Positions 52,463-60,064 of a DNA stretch of 64,000 nucleotides are shown in pieces. The translations under genes and the position numbers were made by a program. Every line of letters starts with the position of its first letter. Within the stretch, counting starts at the first letter, position 1. The DNA is from Bacteroidales bacterium (GTDB taxonomy: Bacteria > Bacteroidota > Bacteroidia > Bacteroidales > UBA12170): NCBI GenBank assembly GCA_016744655.1, contig JADGDY010000004.1, positions 1-64,000 on the forward strand, given 5' to 3'. The notes beneath the pieces were generated by a model. That model had not been told where the DNA came from and did no database searches. It saw nothing but the letters and a program-made list of their open reading frames with translations.

Positions 52463-52951
52463 ATGAAGAAGATATATTTCATGCGCCATGGTAAGGCTGA
52501 AGATGGATATGGAAAGTCCGACTTCGAAAGAGAATTAATAGAAAAGGGAAGAAAGAAAACGGGTAAAATTGCTCGATTCTTACAATCCAAATCAATTAAG
52601 CCTCAACGCTTATTGGTGAGTATGTCCCAAAGGACAGTTGAAACAGCTGCACTAGTATGCAAGCAGCTTGATATCGACAGTTCTATGGTGACTGAAGAAA
52701 AGAGCTTGTATTTGGCCTCCACAAATTCCATTCTCGATGTTATTTATTGTGTGAATGACAATATTGATGAGATCATGATTATTGGTCATAATCCGGGTTT
52801 GAGTAGCATTGCCACTTATTTGTGTAAAGACGAAATAGATTGGATGCCCACATCTGCTGTGGTAGGAGTTGAATTCAAAATAGACAGGTGGAATGAAATA
52901 AATGCAAAACCTGGCAAGCTTTTATTCTATACCAAACCATCGGAATTATAA
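52463..52951 (+). CDS. SixA-like phosphohistidine phosphatase
   Basis: 162 aa, histidine phosphatase superfamily. RHG motif FMRHGKAEDG (catalytic His8), then VSMSQRTVETA (Arg) and IMIIGHNPGLSSIA with the second His (about 110). The size matches SixA, which dephosphorylates phosphohistidine on signalling or PTS proteins. It is probably cotranscribed with the M20 gene 11 bp downstream. Confidence 0.85.
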   Translation: MKKIYFMRHGKAEDGYGKSDFERELIEKGRKKTGKIARFLQSKSIKPQRLLVSMSQRTVETAALVCKQLDIDSSMVTEEKSLYLASTNSILDVIYCVNDNIDEIMIIGHNPGLSSIATYLCKDEIDWMPTSAVVGVEFKIDRWNEINAKPGKLLFYTKPSEL

Positions 52952-52962
52952 ATTCTTGATTT

Positions 52963-54120
52963 ATGATGTCCTTAAGTTTAAAAGAGATAAGGCAACACCT
53001 CCATCAACATCCTGAACTTTCTAGTCAGGAATTTGAAACCATTGGATATATTGAAAACCTCATTGAGCCATTAAATCCGAATCATTGTATTCGTATTGGA
53101 GCATTCTCGAGGGTTTATGTTTTTGATTCCGGTAAACCAGGACCTTGTTTGGTTTTTAGAGCCGATATTGATGCACTTCCCATTCAAGAGGAAAATAATA
53201 TCTCTTACAAATCGAAAGAGAAAGGTGTTGCTCACCTTTGTGGTCACGATGGGCACAGTACCATATTGATTGGTTTGGCACAGAGGATGGCCAAAAACAG
53301 ACCCAGCCATGGAAAAGTAGCATTGCTGTTCCAATCGGCAGAAGAAACGGGAGAAGGAGCAAAAAAGGTAATGGAGAACGACGAGTTTTTAGCATTAGAA
53401 GCTGATTTTATCTTTGGACTGCATAATATTCCGGGCTATCCATTGAATGAAGTTTTATTGAAAACTGGGAGCTTTACGGCGGCCAGCAGAGGAATGAAAT
53501 TAAAGCTACAAGGAAAAACTTGTCATGCAGCAGAACCAGAAAATGGAATAAACCCAGCTTTGGCTATGGCTGAAATTACTCGTGAGCTCCATGAGCTCAG
53601 CCAACAAAAAAGCACTTTTAAGAATCTCACCCTCCTCACTTTTATTTATTCACGATTGGGAGAAATGGCCTTTGGAACCTCCCCAGGAAATGCTGAAATG
53701 GGTTTTACGCTGCGCGCTTTTGAGAATGAAGACATGAAGCTGCTTTGCAATAATACCGAGAAAATCATTCATGATACTTGCCTTAAACATAATTTGCAAT
53801 TTGACTTTGAATACCTAGAAGAGTTTCCAGCAACTGTTAATGATGTAGAAGCCATTCAACATATTGAGGAAGCCGCTCTTCAGCAACAATTGAAAATTAA
53901 TCATCTTCATCAGTCTATGCGATGGTCTGAGGATTTCGGCTACTATAATCAAAAAATAAGAGGAGGTTTCTTTGGTTTAGGAGCAGGTGAAGACCACCCA
54001 GATCTCCATCATTTTAATTATGATTTCCCAGATGAGTTAATTGAGACGGGAATTGGTTTATTTGAGGAGATTTATCACATGGTATTAAATAAAAAGGTTT
54101 CGAATCTTACTGATGAATAA
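52963..54120 (+). CDS. M20-family amidohydrolase (N-acyl amino acid hydrolase type)
   Basis: 385 aa. An M20D metallopeptidase/amidohydrolase: LHQHPELSSQEFET at the start, FRADIDALPI with a metal-binding Asp, HLCGHDGHSTIL with metal His residues, FQSAEETGEGAKK with the catalytic Glu pair, FGLHNIPGYP, and a C-terminal metal His in GAGEDHPDLHHFN. It hydrolyses an N-acyl or N-acetyl amino acid or a similar amide; substrate unknown. The overlapping Met1/Met2 start is ambiguous by one codon. The citrate lyase operon begins 331 bp downstream with its own promoter. Confidence 0.88.
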   Translation: MMSLSLKEIRQHLHQHPELSSQEFETIGYIENLIEPLNPNHCIRIGAFSRVYVFDSGKPGPCLVFRADIDALPIQEENNISYKSKEKGVAHLCGHDGHSTILIGLAQRMAKNRPSHGKVALLFQSAEETGEGAKKVMENDEFLALEADFIFGLHNIPGYPLNEVLLKTGSFTAASRGMKLKLQGKTCHAAEPENGINPALAMAEITRELHELSQQKSTFKNLTLLTFIYSRLGEMAFGTSPGNAEMGFTLRAFENEDMKLLCNNTEKIIHDTCLKHNLQFDFEYLEEFPATVNDVEAIQHIEEAALQQQLKINHLHQSMRWSEDFGYYNQKIRGGFFGLGAGEDHPDLHHFNYDFPDELIETGIGLFEEIYHMVLNKKVSNLTDE

Positions 54121-54235
54121 ATAATATCATCTAATAATCATATTGATTGTTATATATCGGTTTTAATTTTCTACTCCTCATTACAGTGATGGAAAGATAT
54201 TGATATACAGAGATTTGTTTTTCAATTTAACTTTT

Positions 54236-54259
54236 TACCATTTGGATGTTAAAATGGTA
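54236..54259. promoter_or_regulatory. Inverted repeat upstream of citD
   Basis: TACCATTT (54236-54243) and AAATGGTA (54252-54259) form a perfect 8-bp inverted repeat with 8-bp spacing, 43 bp upstream of the Crp/Fnr-type site. It could be a second regulator site or the terminator stem of the M20 gene, although no T run follows directly. Confidence 0.35.
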
Positions 54260-54301
54260 TAACTAGATTACTATTGTCAAATTTTTTTTTACAAGAAATG
54301 C

Positions 54302-54323
54302 TATTGTTATATTTTTAACAATA
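54302..54323. promoter_or_regulatory. Crp/Fnr-type palindrome upstream of the citrate lyase operon
   Basis: TATTGTTA-tatttt-TAACAATA, 8 bp perfect on each side with the N6 spacing typical of Crp/Fnr sites. Its centre (54312.5) is 61.5 bp upstream of the -7 element at 54374, exactly as at ndh. Confidence 0.6.
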
Positions 54324-54373
54324 TCTTTTGTTAATTGCGCTTTTTACTTACTAACCAGCCAAGCAAATTCAGC

Positions 54374-54381
54374 TAATTTTG
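54374..54381 (+). promoter_or_regulatory. Promoter -7 element of the citrate lyase operon
   Basis: TAATTTTG, a perfect TAnnTTTG match, 71 bp before citD. The same octamer serves ndh. Confidence 0.55.
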
Positions 54382-54451
54382 TTGTCTCTTTTTAAAAGAA
54401 ATACAAACTCAAAGAAAAGAAATATTATACTAGATTTTAATATTTAAATCA

Positions 54452-54742
54452 ATGAAACTAATCAAGAAAGCACAAGCGGGTTCTTTTGAATCCAGTGATA
54501 TTCTCATACTTGCATCTCCTGTTGAGGAAGGTGAAGGACGAGATATCCAAATTGAATCAGGAGTATTTATGCAATATGGTGAAACCATCGAGAAATTGAT
54601 TCATCAGGTATTAGATCAGTTCGAAGTGAATGATGTTCAACTGCAAATTCACGACAAAGGCGCCATAGAGCCAGTAATTCTAGCAAGAATGGAAACGGTG
54701 ATGCAAAGAGCACTCGAAATGCAAAAAGGAACCATGTATTAA
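54452..54742 (+). CDS. citD: Citrate lyase acyl carrier protein (gamma subunit)
   Basis: 96 aa, the usual CitD length. It starts KKAQAGSFESSDILI; Ser14 corresponds to the residue that carries the phosphoribosyl-dephospho-CoA arm. The distal block GAIEPVILARMETVMQRA matches the family's GALDCVIRARLETA-type region. It holds the acetyl group during cleavage of citrate to acetate and oxaloacetate. It is first gene of citDEF-citXG-citC; citE starts 17 bp after it. Confidence 0.93.
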   Translation: MKLIKKAQAGSFESSDILILASPVEEGEGRDIQIESGVFMQYGETIEKLIHQVLDQFEVNDVQLQIHDKGAIEPVILARMETVMQRALEMQKGTMY

Positions 54743-54759
54743 TCCTCGAAATTGAAAAG

Positions 54760-55638
54760 ATGAAAAGAAAAAGAAGAACCATGTTATACATTCCGGGCAA
54801 CAATCCAGCAATGTTGCTTCACGGAAGTGTTTACGGTGCCGATAGTTTACTTCTCGATTTGGAAGATGCTGTGGCCCTTAACCAAAAAGATGCCGCCAGA
54901 AATTTGATTAAGCAAATGATCAAGCATGTGGATTACGGTAAAACGGAAGTTTGCGTAAGAGTAAACCATTTGGATACTCCATTTGGGATGGAAGATTTAA
55001 AAGCCATCGTTCCTTTACAGCCAGACGCCATCCGTTATCCCAAAACAGAATCGGTTGAAGAGCTTCAAAGACTCATCACTCTTGTTGAGCAAATTGAAGA
55101 TGAGCACGGTTTACCACATGATAAAATGACCATTCATATCATGATTGAAACCGCTTTAGGTGTGCAAAATGTATTCGATATTGCTAAATATTCTAAGCGT
55201 GTAGATGCTATCACCATTGGTGGTCAGGATTTAACTGCCGATATGAATATCAAGAGTTCTAAGAACAGCTCTGGAATAGACTTGGCTAGAAAAATGATAG
55301 TAATGGCTGCTAAAGCCAACAGAATTGATGCTATCGACACCGTTTATGTTGATATTGACGATGAAGAAGGATTGAAACAGGAAACAGAATTCATTCGTCA
55401 GATTGGTTTCTCGGGAAAAGCAGTGATTAATCCTCGCCAAATAGACCCTATTCATGAAATTTATACGCCATCTGACGATGAGATTCGTAAGGCTTATAGA
55501 GTGGTGAAAGAGTTTAACAAGAACAAAGCAAAAGGCATTGGCGTTTTTGCTATTGATGGAAAAATGGTAGATGCACCAGTGGTTACCAGAGCCAGATACG
55601 TTTTGGAATTGTCGGGTGTAGATCATGAGAACATTTAA
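54760..55638 (+). CDS. citE: Citrate lyase beta subunit (citryl-ACP lyase)
   Basis: 292 aa, a TIM-barrel HpcH/HpaI-type lyase. YIPGNNPAML at the start, LLLDLEDAVALNQKDAAR with the metal-binding acidic residues, VRVNHLDTPFG, IMIETALGVQN with Glu, and IGGQDLTADM are standard CitE features. It splits citryl-ACP to acetyl-ACP and oxaloacetate. Its stop overlaps an upstream possible citF start, showing tight coupling. Confidence 0.93.
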   Translation: MKRKRRTMLYIPGNNPAMLLHGSVYGADSLLLDLEDAVALNQKDAARNLIKQMIKHVDYGKTEVCVRVNHLDTPFGMEDLKAIVPLQPDAIRYPKTESVEELQRLITLVEQIEDEHGLPHDKMTIHIMIETALGVQNVFDIAKYSKRVDAITIGGQDLTADMNIKSSKNSSGIDLARKMIVMAAKANRIDAIDTVYVDIDDEEGLKQETEFIRQIGFSGKAVINPRQIDPIHEIYTPSDDEIRKAYRVVKEFNKNKAKGIGVFAIDGKMVDAPVVTRARYVLELSGVDHENI

Positions 55639-55648
55639 TTTTTTAGCG

Positions 55649-57208
55649 ATGAATAAGAATAAAATAGGAAGAGAAATTCCAAAAAACATAGAAGGCATTG
55701 GCGAATTAGAACCATATAGCGGTGCTTGGAAAAAATTAAAAAAAGGTTGGATGGATGAGTTAACAAGTCCTCCACCAAATAAGGCTAAAATGCCCCATGC
55801 CGATAAGGTTTGTGATACATTGGAAGAGGCCATCGAGAAGTCGAATCCTAAAGATGGAATGACGGTTTCTTTCCATCACCACATGAGAAATGGGGAGAAT
55901 ATTTTGGTAAGGTCTATCGATATTCTAGCCAAAATGGGCATCAAGAATATTACCTTGGCTTCCTCTTCATTAAACGAGAGCCATAATCCGATTATTAAGT
56001 ATTTAGAGGATGGTACCATTACTCGCATCTGGACTTCCGGAATTAGAGGTAAACTAGGACAGGCTATATCTTCTGGTGTGATGGATTTGCCTATCACTAT
56101 TCACTCTCATGGTGGAAGAGTAAGGGCCATTCACACGGGTAAAATCTCCATCGATTTGGCCATTATTGCAGCTTCTGCTGCCGATGAGGAAGGAAATGCA
56201 ACAGGCTCAACCGGGAAATCTGCTTTTGGTTCTTTGGGTTATGCACACATCGATTCGCAATATGCAAAACAGGTGATGGTGGTTACTGACGACTTGGTTG
56301 ACTATCCTTGCTATCCGCTCTCTATTAAGCAGATTTATGTTGATTTTGTAGTGAAAGTAGATTCTATTGGGGACTCCTCAAAAATTGCTTCTGGTACTAC
56401 TCGTATCACTAAATCACCTATGGATTTAAGAATTGCCAAGTTGGGTGCCGATGTGATTGAAAATTCAGGTTTCTTCAACGAAGGTTTTTCTTTCCAAGTG
56501 GGTGCTGGTGGAGCTTCTTTGGCGGTGGCTAAGTTTATCCGCGAAAAGATGAAACGCAAAAATATTAAAGGAAGCTTCCTTTTAGGTGGTGTGACTTCCT
56601 ATGGTGTAGACATGTTAAATGAAGGCTTGTTCAAGACCATTTTCGATGTACAATCTTTCGATGCGGCGGTGAGTACTTCACTTTATAATAATAAGAATCA
56701 TATTGAAATTTCAGCTGGCCACTACGCCAGTCCTTTCAACTGTGGATGTGTGACCAATAAATTAGACATTGTGGTTTTAGGAGCTTTAGAGATTGATTTA
56801 GATTTCAATGTAAATGTTATCACTGGTGCCAATGGCGAAGTGAGAGGTGCTTCTGGTGGACATAGCGATACGGCTTCTGGAGCTCAGTTAACCGTGGTGG
56901 TTTGTCCTTCTTTTAGAGGAAGAATTTCTACCATTAACAAAAGAGTTCAAACAGTGGTTACTCCTGGTGAAACTGTAGATGTTTTGGTAACTGAACGCGG
57001 AATCTGTGTGAATCCTATGAAACCAGAATTGGAAGAAAGCCTAAAGAAAGCTGGACTGAATATCAAGAAAATTGAAGACCTACAGCAAGAGGTGGAAAAG
57101 ATAGTTGGAAAAGCCAAAGAGGTGAAATATTCAGATAAAATTGTGGGTTTGGTGGAATATCGAGACGGAACTATTGTTGATGTAATTCGTCAAGTAATCG
57201 AAGAGTAG
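55649..57208 (+). CDS. citF: Citrate lyase alpha subunit (citrate-ACP transferase)
   Basis: 519 aa from the ATG at 55649; an ATG at 55625 inside the citE end would add 8 residues. Known CitF proteins are about 510 aa. Features: VSFHHHMRNGENILVRS, IHSHGGRVRAI, AASAADEEGNATG, and the CoA-transferase part GANGEVRGASGGHSDTA. It exchanges acetyl for citryl on CitD. The 175-bp gap after it holds a hairpin element, unlike the tight spacing elsewhere in the operon. Confidence 0.93.
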   Translation: MNKNKIGREIPKNIEGIGELEPYSGAWKKLKKGWMDELTSPPPNKAKMPHADKVCDTLEEAIEKSNPKDGMTVSFHHHMRNGENILVRSIDILAKMGIKNITLASSSLNESHNPIIKYLEDGTITRIWTSGIRGKLGQAISSGVMDLPITIHSHGGRVRAIHTGKISIDLAIIAASAADEEGNATGSTGKSAFGSLGYAHIDSQYAKQVMVVTDDLVDYPCYPLSIKQIYVDFVVKVDSIGDSSKIASGTTRITKSPMDLRIAKLGADVIENSGFFNEGFSFQVGAGGASLAVAKFIREKMKRKNIKGSFLLGGVTSYGVDMLNEGLFKTIFDVQSFDAAVSTSLYNNKNHIEISAGHYASPFNCGCVTNKLDIVVLGALEIDLDFNVNVITGANGEVRGASGGHSDTASGAQLTVVVCPSFRGRISTINKRVQTVVTPGETVDVLVTERGICVNPMKPELEESLKKAGLNIKKIEDLQQEVEKIVGKAKEVKYSDKIVGLVEYRDGTIVDVIRQVIEE

Positions 57209-57231
57209 TTAGTTGTCTGGCTATAAAATCC

Positions 57232-57313
57232 GCTAATTTCGTTACGCTCACCCTCAAAATGGTCATTTACTCCAGTAAACTCACATTTTTCGGGCATCGC
57301 AAGCCTCATTAGC
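57232..57313 (+). repeat. Nested hairpin element between citF and citXG
   Basis: Nested inverted repeats: GCTAAT/ATTAGC (57232-57237 with 57308-57313), AAAATG/CATTTT (57256-57261 with 57284-57289) and TTTAC/GTAAA (57266-57270 with 57275-57279) around TCCA. There is no T run, so it is unlikely to be a full terminator. Its design resembles the structured repeats at 8.6 and 18.9 kb, and it may set lower expression of the downstream genes. Confidence 0.55.
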
Positions 57314-57383
57314 GAACTTTCTAGGACAGACACCCGACTTTATGGACAAGCTCTAATTAGAGCCAACGGTCAAAAGCCAAAAC

Positions 57384-58742
57384 ATGAGTAAAGAACTCCA
57401 TAAAATACTTCAAGCTCGGGAAGAAAGAGCCCAAAAGCGTAGTGAAATTGCTGCTGCTTCTAAAGCTTCTGTGAGCCTGAGCTTGAATATTCCTTCCTAT
57501 CCGAAACACAATCAGCTTTGCCGCGATGTCTTTCCTTGGATAGTGGAAGAATTGAAGATTCACCTTTTGGCCCATCGAGTAGAATTGGGAGCGGAAGACC
57601 TGATTACCGATGAAGCTGGATTACTCTATTTGGCAGTTTTAGAGGAGTCTGATGATTTAAAATCTGTCAAAGAAATAACTGAGGACTTTGAGAGCAAGCA
57701 TGCCGTATCGAGGATTTTAGATGTGGATGTGTACGACGAGTCGGCCAGGCCGGTGAGTTCGGGTAAGAAAAAGCCTTGCATCATTTGCCAAGATAAAGCT
57801 GCTGTGGAATGCATGCGTGAACGGAAACACGATTATCAGGAGCTCAGAGCTAATATATTTGAAATATTGCAAGACTATAAAGACCAGTATTTGGCCATGG
57901 AGGTTTCCGAAAAGCTAAGTGAGATTTGTAGCCGCGCCCTTTTATATGAAGTGAGCTTGTCGCCAAAACCTGGACTCGTAGACTTTTACGACTCGGGAGC
58001 GCATACAGACATGAACTATTATAGCTTCTTGAAATCTACCGCTGCTTTGGCTCCTCTATGGAAAGACTTTGCTTTGGCTGCTTGGAAAGAAGATGCTGAA
58101 TTATCGCGTGCTTTAAGTGAAATTAGAGTGTTGGGCTTAAAAGCGGAGCAAAGAATGTTTGCCGCTACCCGAAATGTAAATACTCAAAAAGGCTTGATAT
58201 TTTTATTGGGCATCAGTGTTTATACAGTTTCTCATTTACTCAAGAACCATCAAGAACTCAATGTGCAAAACATTCGCAATTGCATTAGAGCGATTTGTAA
58301 AGATTTGGTGAATGCTGAGTTAGTGGCCTCCTCAAAAAAGCAATCCTCTCATGGTGAAAAAACCTTCCAGAAATATGGAGTAAAAGGAGCTGGTGCCAGA
58401 TATGAAGCCCAAGAAGGATTTCCAGTGGTTTTCGAAACCGCTCTTCCTTTTCTAGAGAAGCAGGAGAAATTAGATTTTCAGGATAAAGAAGTCATGGAAA
58501 ACATCTTATCTCAAACGCTTTTAAATATCATAGCTAATACCAACGATTCCAATGTGTTATATCGAAAAGGCACCGAAATAGCAGAAGAATTGAAGAAATT
58601 GGCTTCCGAAGCCCTCCTCAACAAGGATAATTATAATAAATTAGCTCTCTTTTGTGGTGAACAGCAAATATCGCCTGGCGGTAGCGCCGATATGTTGGCT
58701 GTCACGCTGTTTTTCTATGATGTGAAACAAGAAATAGATTGA
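57384..58742 (+). CDS. citXG: CitX-CitG fusion: prosthetic-group synthase/transferase of citrate lyase
   Basis: 452 aa with two parts. Residues of about 1-165 are CitX (apo-citrate lyase phosphoribosyl-dephospho-CoA transferase): LQAREERAQKRSEIAA at the start, HRVELGAEDLITDEAGLLY, and RPVSSGKKKPCIICQDKAAVECMR. Residues of about 170-450 are CitG (triphosphoribosyl-dephospho-CoA synthase): ALLYEVSLSPKPGLVDFYDSGAHTDMNYY, VNTQKGLIFLLG, YGVKGAGARYEAQEG and QISPGGSADMLA. Such CitXG fusions are known in some Proteobacteria. It makes and attaches the CitD arm. citC starts 3 bp after its stop. Confidence 0.92.
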   Translation: MSKELHKILQAREERAQKRSEIAAASKASVSLSLNIPSYPKHNQLCRDVFPWIVEELKIHLLAHRVELGAEDLITDEAGLLYLAVLEESDDLKSVKEITEDFESKHAVSRILDVDVYDESARPVSSGKKKPCIICQDKAAVECMRERKHDYQELRANIFEILQDYKDQYLAMEVSEKLSEICSRALLYEVSLSPKPGLVDFYDSGAHTDMNYYSFLKSTAALAPLWKDFALAAWKEDAELSRALSEIRVLGLKAEQRMFAATRNVNTQKGLIFLLGISVYTVSHLLKNHQELNVQNIRNCIRAICKDLVNAELVASSKKQSSHGEKTFQKYGVKGAGARYEAQEGFPVVFETALPFLEKQEKLDFQDKEVMENILSQTLLNIIANTNDSNVLYRKGTEIAEELKKLASEALLNKDNYNKLALFCGEQQISPGGSADMLAVTLFFYDVKQEID

Positions 58743-58745
58743 AAA

Positions 58746-59825
58746 ATGAATTTTGAAGATACTGATTTTAGATACGAATATTTAGATGTCGAAAACCCTT
58801 ACGATGTGAAGTTGGTTTCCAATTTCTTAAAGGAAAATGGCTACGATTATCTTTCGGAAGCCATAGATTCTACAGTGATTCTTTATAATTTAAATGATGA
58901 ATTGATAGGTACAGGTTCTTATAAAAACCAAACCTTAAAATATGTGGTGGTGGCCGATAAATTTCGTGAAACCACAGCATTTCCATTGATTGTATCTTAT
59001 CTTTCAGATAAAATTTTAGCAGACAATAAGCGCTGTTTTGTATTTACCAAGCCCGAGACTTCAGTATTATTCGAAGGTTTAGGATTTAAGGAAATCACCA
59101 GAGCAGAACCTCTATTTTCTGTTTTAGAATTCGGTTATGAATCCATTAAAACCTATCAGAAAAACCTCTTAAAGCGCAAAGTAGAAACCAAGACCGATGA
59201 TGTGGCCACCATTGTGGTGAACTGTAATCCTTTTACCTTGGGCCATCAATATCTCATTGAAAAAGCAGCTGCCGAAAATGAGATTGTCTATCTGTTTGTG
59301 GTAGAAGAAGACCTCTCTGCCTTCCCTTTTGAAGTGCGATTGAAGATGATTAAAGAAGGTATCGCCCATTTAGATAATGTGGTTATTATTGGAACTGGAC
59401 CGTATATTGTTTCTGGCGCCATCTTTCCAAATTACTTTTTGAAATTAGAATCTTGGAACCTGATTTCTGAGAAACAAGCAGAAGTAGATGTGAAAATATT
59501 TGCCCAATATATTGTTCCCACTTTAGGTATTAAAAAACGCTATGTGGGCACAGAGCATTATTGCCGCACCACCAGAGCCTATAACGAAGCCATGAAGAAA
59601 ATTTTACCTGCTGTGGGTTGCGAAGTTTATGAGGTGGATAGAAAAACCATTGGCATGGTCACCGAGGGAGAAAATAAAAACTGCATAAGTGCCTCTAAGG
59701 TTCGTTTGGCCATGAAAGAAGGCCGCTTTAACGATATCCAAGACTTTATTCCAGAAGTCACTAAGAAATTCTTGTTGTCAGAGGAGTCCGCAGATATTTG
59801 GGAGAGGTTGAAGTTTGTGGATTAA
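58746..59825 (+). CDS. citC: Citrate lyase ligase (acetate:SH-citrate lyase ligase)
   Basis: 359 aa. An N-terminal GNAT-like domain (about 1-130) precedes a cytidylyltransferase-fold domain with NCNPFTLGHQYLIEKAA (HxGH-like ATP site, about 158-174), YVGTEHYCRTTRAYNE and ISASKVRLAMKEGRF (a KxR-like motif). It acetylates the CitD thiol with ATP and acetate to activate the lyase. It is the last gene of the operon; no transporter or oxaloacetate decarboxylase follows. Confidence 0.93.
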   Translation: MNFEDTDFRYEYLDVENPYDVKLVSNFLKENGYDYLSEAIDSTVILYNLNDELIGTGSYKNQTLKYVVVADKFRETTAFPLIVSYLSDKILADNKRCFVFTKPETSVLFEGLGFKEITRAEPLFSVLEFGYESIKTYQKNLLKRKVETKTDDVATIVVNCNPFTLGHQYLIEKAAAENEIVYLFVVEEDLSAFPFEVRLKMIKEGIAHLDNVVIIGTGPYIVSGAIFPNYFLKLESWNLISEKQAEVDVKIFAQYIVPTLGIKKRYVGTEHYCRTTRAYNEAMKKILPAVGCEVYEVDRKTIGMVTEGENKNCISASKVRLAMKEGRFNDIQDFIPEVTKKFLLSEESADIWERLKFVD

Positions 59826-59990
59826 GCTTAATCGCTTGCACTTATTCCAATGGTATTATTCTATTTTGTTTGGCGAGTAAACATGGCAGGGTATAGTGTC
59901 TATCATTTATTACTTTTGATAAAACGATTAAAGCAGTAATTTTTCTATGAATTATTCTTATGTATTTTATTACAGTAGCTTAAAAGGCCT

Positions 59991-59998
59991 TATATTTG
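59991..59998 (+). promoter_or_regulatory. Promoter -7 element
   Basis: TATATTTG, a perfect TAnnTTTG match, 67 bp before the ATG at 60065. Confidence 0.5.
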
Positions 59999-60064
59999 GT
60001 CAAAATATCGGTTTTTCATTGAGTTTTAGACGAACTGACGATGACAATCATAAAAAATAATATT

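Noticed and set aside
55231-55833. 200-codon minus-strand frame across citE/citF
   Set aside because: Long but antisense to two clearly identified citrate lyase genes; composition is that of a shadow frame.
59814-59832. Palindrome ATTAAGCTTAAT at the citC stop codon as terminator
   Set aside because: Perfect but short, loop-free and without a following T run, so it cannot form a terminator.
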